Source: Antedon mediterranea (taxonomy: Eukaryota; Echinodermata; Crinoidea; Comatulida; Antedonidae). Taken from it: a DNA stretch of 64,000 nt. Below the pieces are notes generated by a model, which made no database searches, was not told the origin of the DNA, and saw only the letters and a program-made list of their open reading frames with translations. A program made the position numbers and the translations under genes. Below are positions 62,994-64,000 of this stretch, piece after piece (positions within the stretch are counted from its first letter, which is position 1; each line of letters starts with the position of its first letter). Where the stretch lies: the NCBI RefSeq assembly GCF_964355755.1, contig NC_092671.1, positions 11,731,001 to 11,795,000 on the forward strand, read 5' to 3'.

Positions 62994-64000
62994 ACTAGAC
63001 ATGTAACTCGTCACTTTGACGAGTTTGGTTATCCGCCGCGCAAGTGGTGCAACATTAACATTAAGGAGATAGGTTGAGGACAAAAGGAAGTGTTCACGTT
63101 GGCATTATGACCTGAACTGAAGAATATGATATGTTGTTATTGCTGAATTTTATTATTTAAATTCATATATAGTATACACAGTATAATCTGTATCCATATC
63201 ACATACAGTGACATACAGTGTAGAATAGGTGAAATTACGGGACCCGCTATTTATTGCAATTTTTAACATGTTGACGGTTTTAAAATGAAACGCGAAGGTA
63301 GAAATTCCGAAAGGAAAATATCTCAGCAACAACGTATTAGCGTGTAGAAGAAATTTGAATACGTGAAATATTGATGCGCGCTCTTTTAAATGTAATGAAT
63401 TATGACGCAAAAGATGAAAATACGACCTTTTTTATTTAACTGGCCATATGATGACGTCACAACATCCGATGGGCAACATTTTTACATAATTTCGTATCTA
63501 CAATCCAATAGCTTCCAGAAAAAGTTTTAATCGTGATTATCACATTTTATTCTTACGAGCTATAACAGATTAAAATTTACTGTAAAGATGAAATTGATGC
63601 CACACGTGATTTAAATTTTTAGGCATGATGACGTCAAAAAAATTAAAATATTTTTAACTCATGCGAAAGATAATTGATTGACCTAGACAATATCAAAATG
63701 GGGGTGAAAATGGAAAACGAATAAGTGAAGATGCGCTCTATTCAATGTGATGAGCTATGACGAAAGATACAAAAATCCTAAATTTTATATTCGCGTGGCC
63801 ATACGATGACGTCACAATGTCCGGTTAGCCATATTAATACCTGATCCGATACCTACAACTCATCTACTTCCAGAATATGTCATCCACAAAAAGTTGACCG
63901 TCTAGTTTAGAAATTACGACTGTTTAAAAAAAGGCATATTTTAAACAAATTTTTTAACCTTTTCGTAAAAAACGCGCGCAAATTGTCCAATTCGACGTGC
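62994..64000 (+). repeat. Satellite unit 18, cut by the window end
   Basis: First 1007 bp of a type A unit with a partly duplicated CAGTGACATACAGTGTAG. The array therefore continues beyond 64000. Confidence 0.9.

Larger units (their letters stand above)
37133..64000 (+). repeat. Satellite array, 18 units of about 1.5-1.7 kb (continues past the window)
   Basis: Unit starts (ACTAGA..) are at 37133, 38677, 40188, 41786, 43314, 44855, 46596, 48259, 49831, 51511, 53039, 53603, 55139, 56556, 58278, 59937, 61458 and 62994. A typical unit has: (1) ACTAGACATGT and a hairpin with arms AACTCGTCA/TGACGAGTT; (2) subterminal repeat GGTTATCCGC; (3) four sub-repeats of about 178 bp; (4) a CG-rich stretch with GTGCGCACGCG and GCGCGTGCGCGCG; (5) optionally (GAT)n and a hairpin with arms GGTTATCC/GGATAACC. 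All units are head to tail. Units 1-2 are old and diverged, units 6 and 16 form a second subfamily, the rest are very similar. The 60-80 codon frames in every unit recur with the repeat and drift at silent and replacement sites alike; I do not call them genes. Confidence 0.95.

Noticed and set aside
41167-63410. Many 60-80 codon frames in the satellite (for example 41167, 41507, 43105, 56347, 59602)
   Set aside because: They recur at the same place in every unit because the DNA repeats, have no start context or homology, and are interrupted in several units.

Overview
The window is nuclear DNA of a metazoan: AT-rich, with intron-split genes, tRNA-derived SINEs, LINE tails, a Penelope-like relic, many foldback or MITE-type elements, and a large satellite array. 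The recurrent palindrome TAGGCCTA and the repeat styles suggest a marine invertebrate deuterostome, perhaps an echinoderm, but this is inference and no diagnostic marker is present. Genes are sparse and split, so no operon logic applies.

Layout. 1-6.5 kb: AT-rich DNA dense in TACAGTA/TACTGTA words, with one uncharacterised open stretch (3053-3415). 6.58-10.21 kb: a giant foldback (inverted-repeat) element with a LINE tail in its spacer. 11.05-11.13 kb (minus): first coding exon of a CFAP410 (C21orf2) orthologue. 11.87-12.69 kb: a repeat with (ACMG)n microsatellites, whose core matches part of the satellite at the far end of the window. 12.85-13.43 kb (plus): a complete two-exon COX7C gene. 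13.4-21 kb: mostly intergenic, with a SINE, MITEs, a 1.5-kb TIR element and a 19-bp minisatellite.

21.47-24.87 kb (minus): a four-exon gene that I reconstruct from splice sites and compatible phases. It has a TATA box, a signal peptide and eight cysteines, and encodes about 135 aa; I cannot name the family. 29.45-31.85 kb (minus): the 3' part of a second secreted-type gene, with a textbook EGF-like exon joined in phase to a cysteine-rich last exon. Its intron contains a transposon. 29.9-35.9 kb: two nearly identical 1.25-kb TIR elements and two copies of a 372-bp segment, arranged in swapped order. 36.3-37.0 kb: dead Penelope-like element with RT and GIY-YIG pieces.

37.13-64.0 kb (end of window): a tandem array of 18 units of about 1.5-1.7 kb. 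Each unit has a left hairpin, a subterminal inverted repeat (GGTTATCCGC / GCGGATAACC), an internal period of about 178 bp marked by CRE-like TGACGTCA palindromes, and often a (GAT)n microsatellite plus a terminal hairpin. The dispersed (ACMG)n elements have the same architecture with different sequences. I read both as Helentron/HINE-like (DINE-1, pearl, Tsp type) elements, one of which has become a satellite. This is the most interesting system here. The short reading frames inside the array are repeat shadows, not genes.
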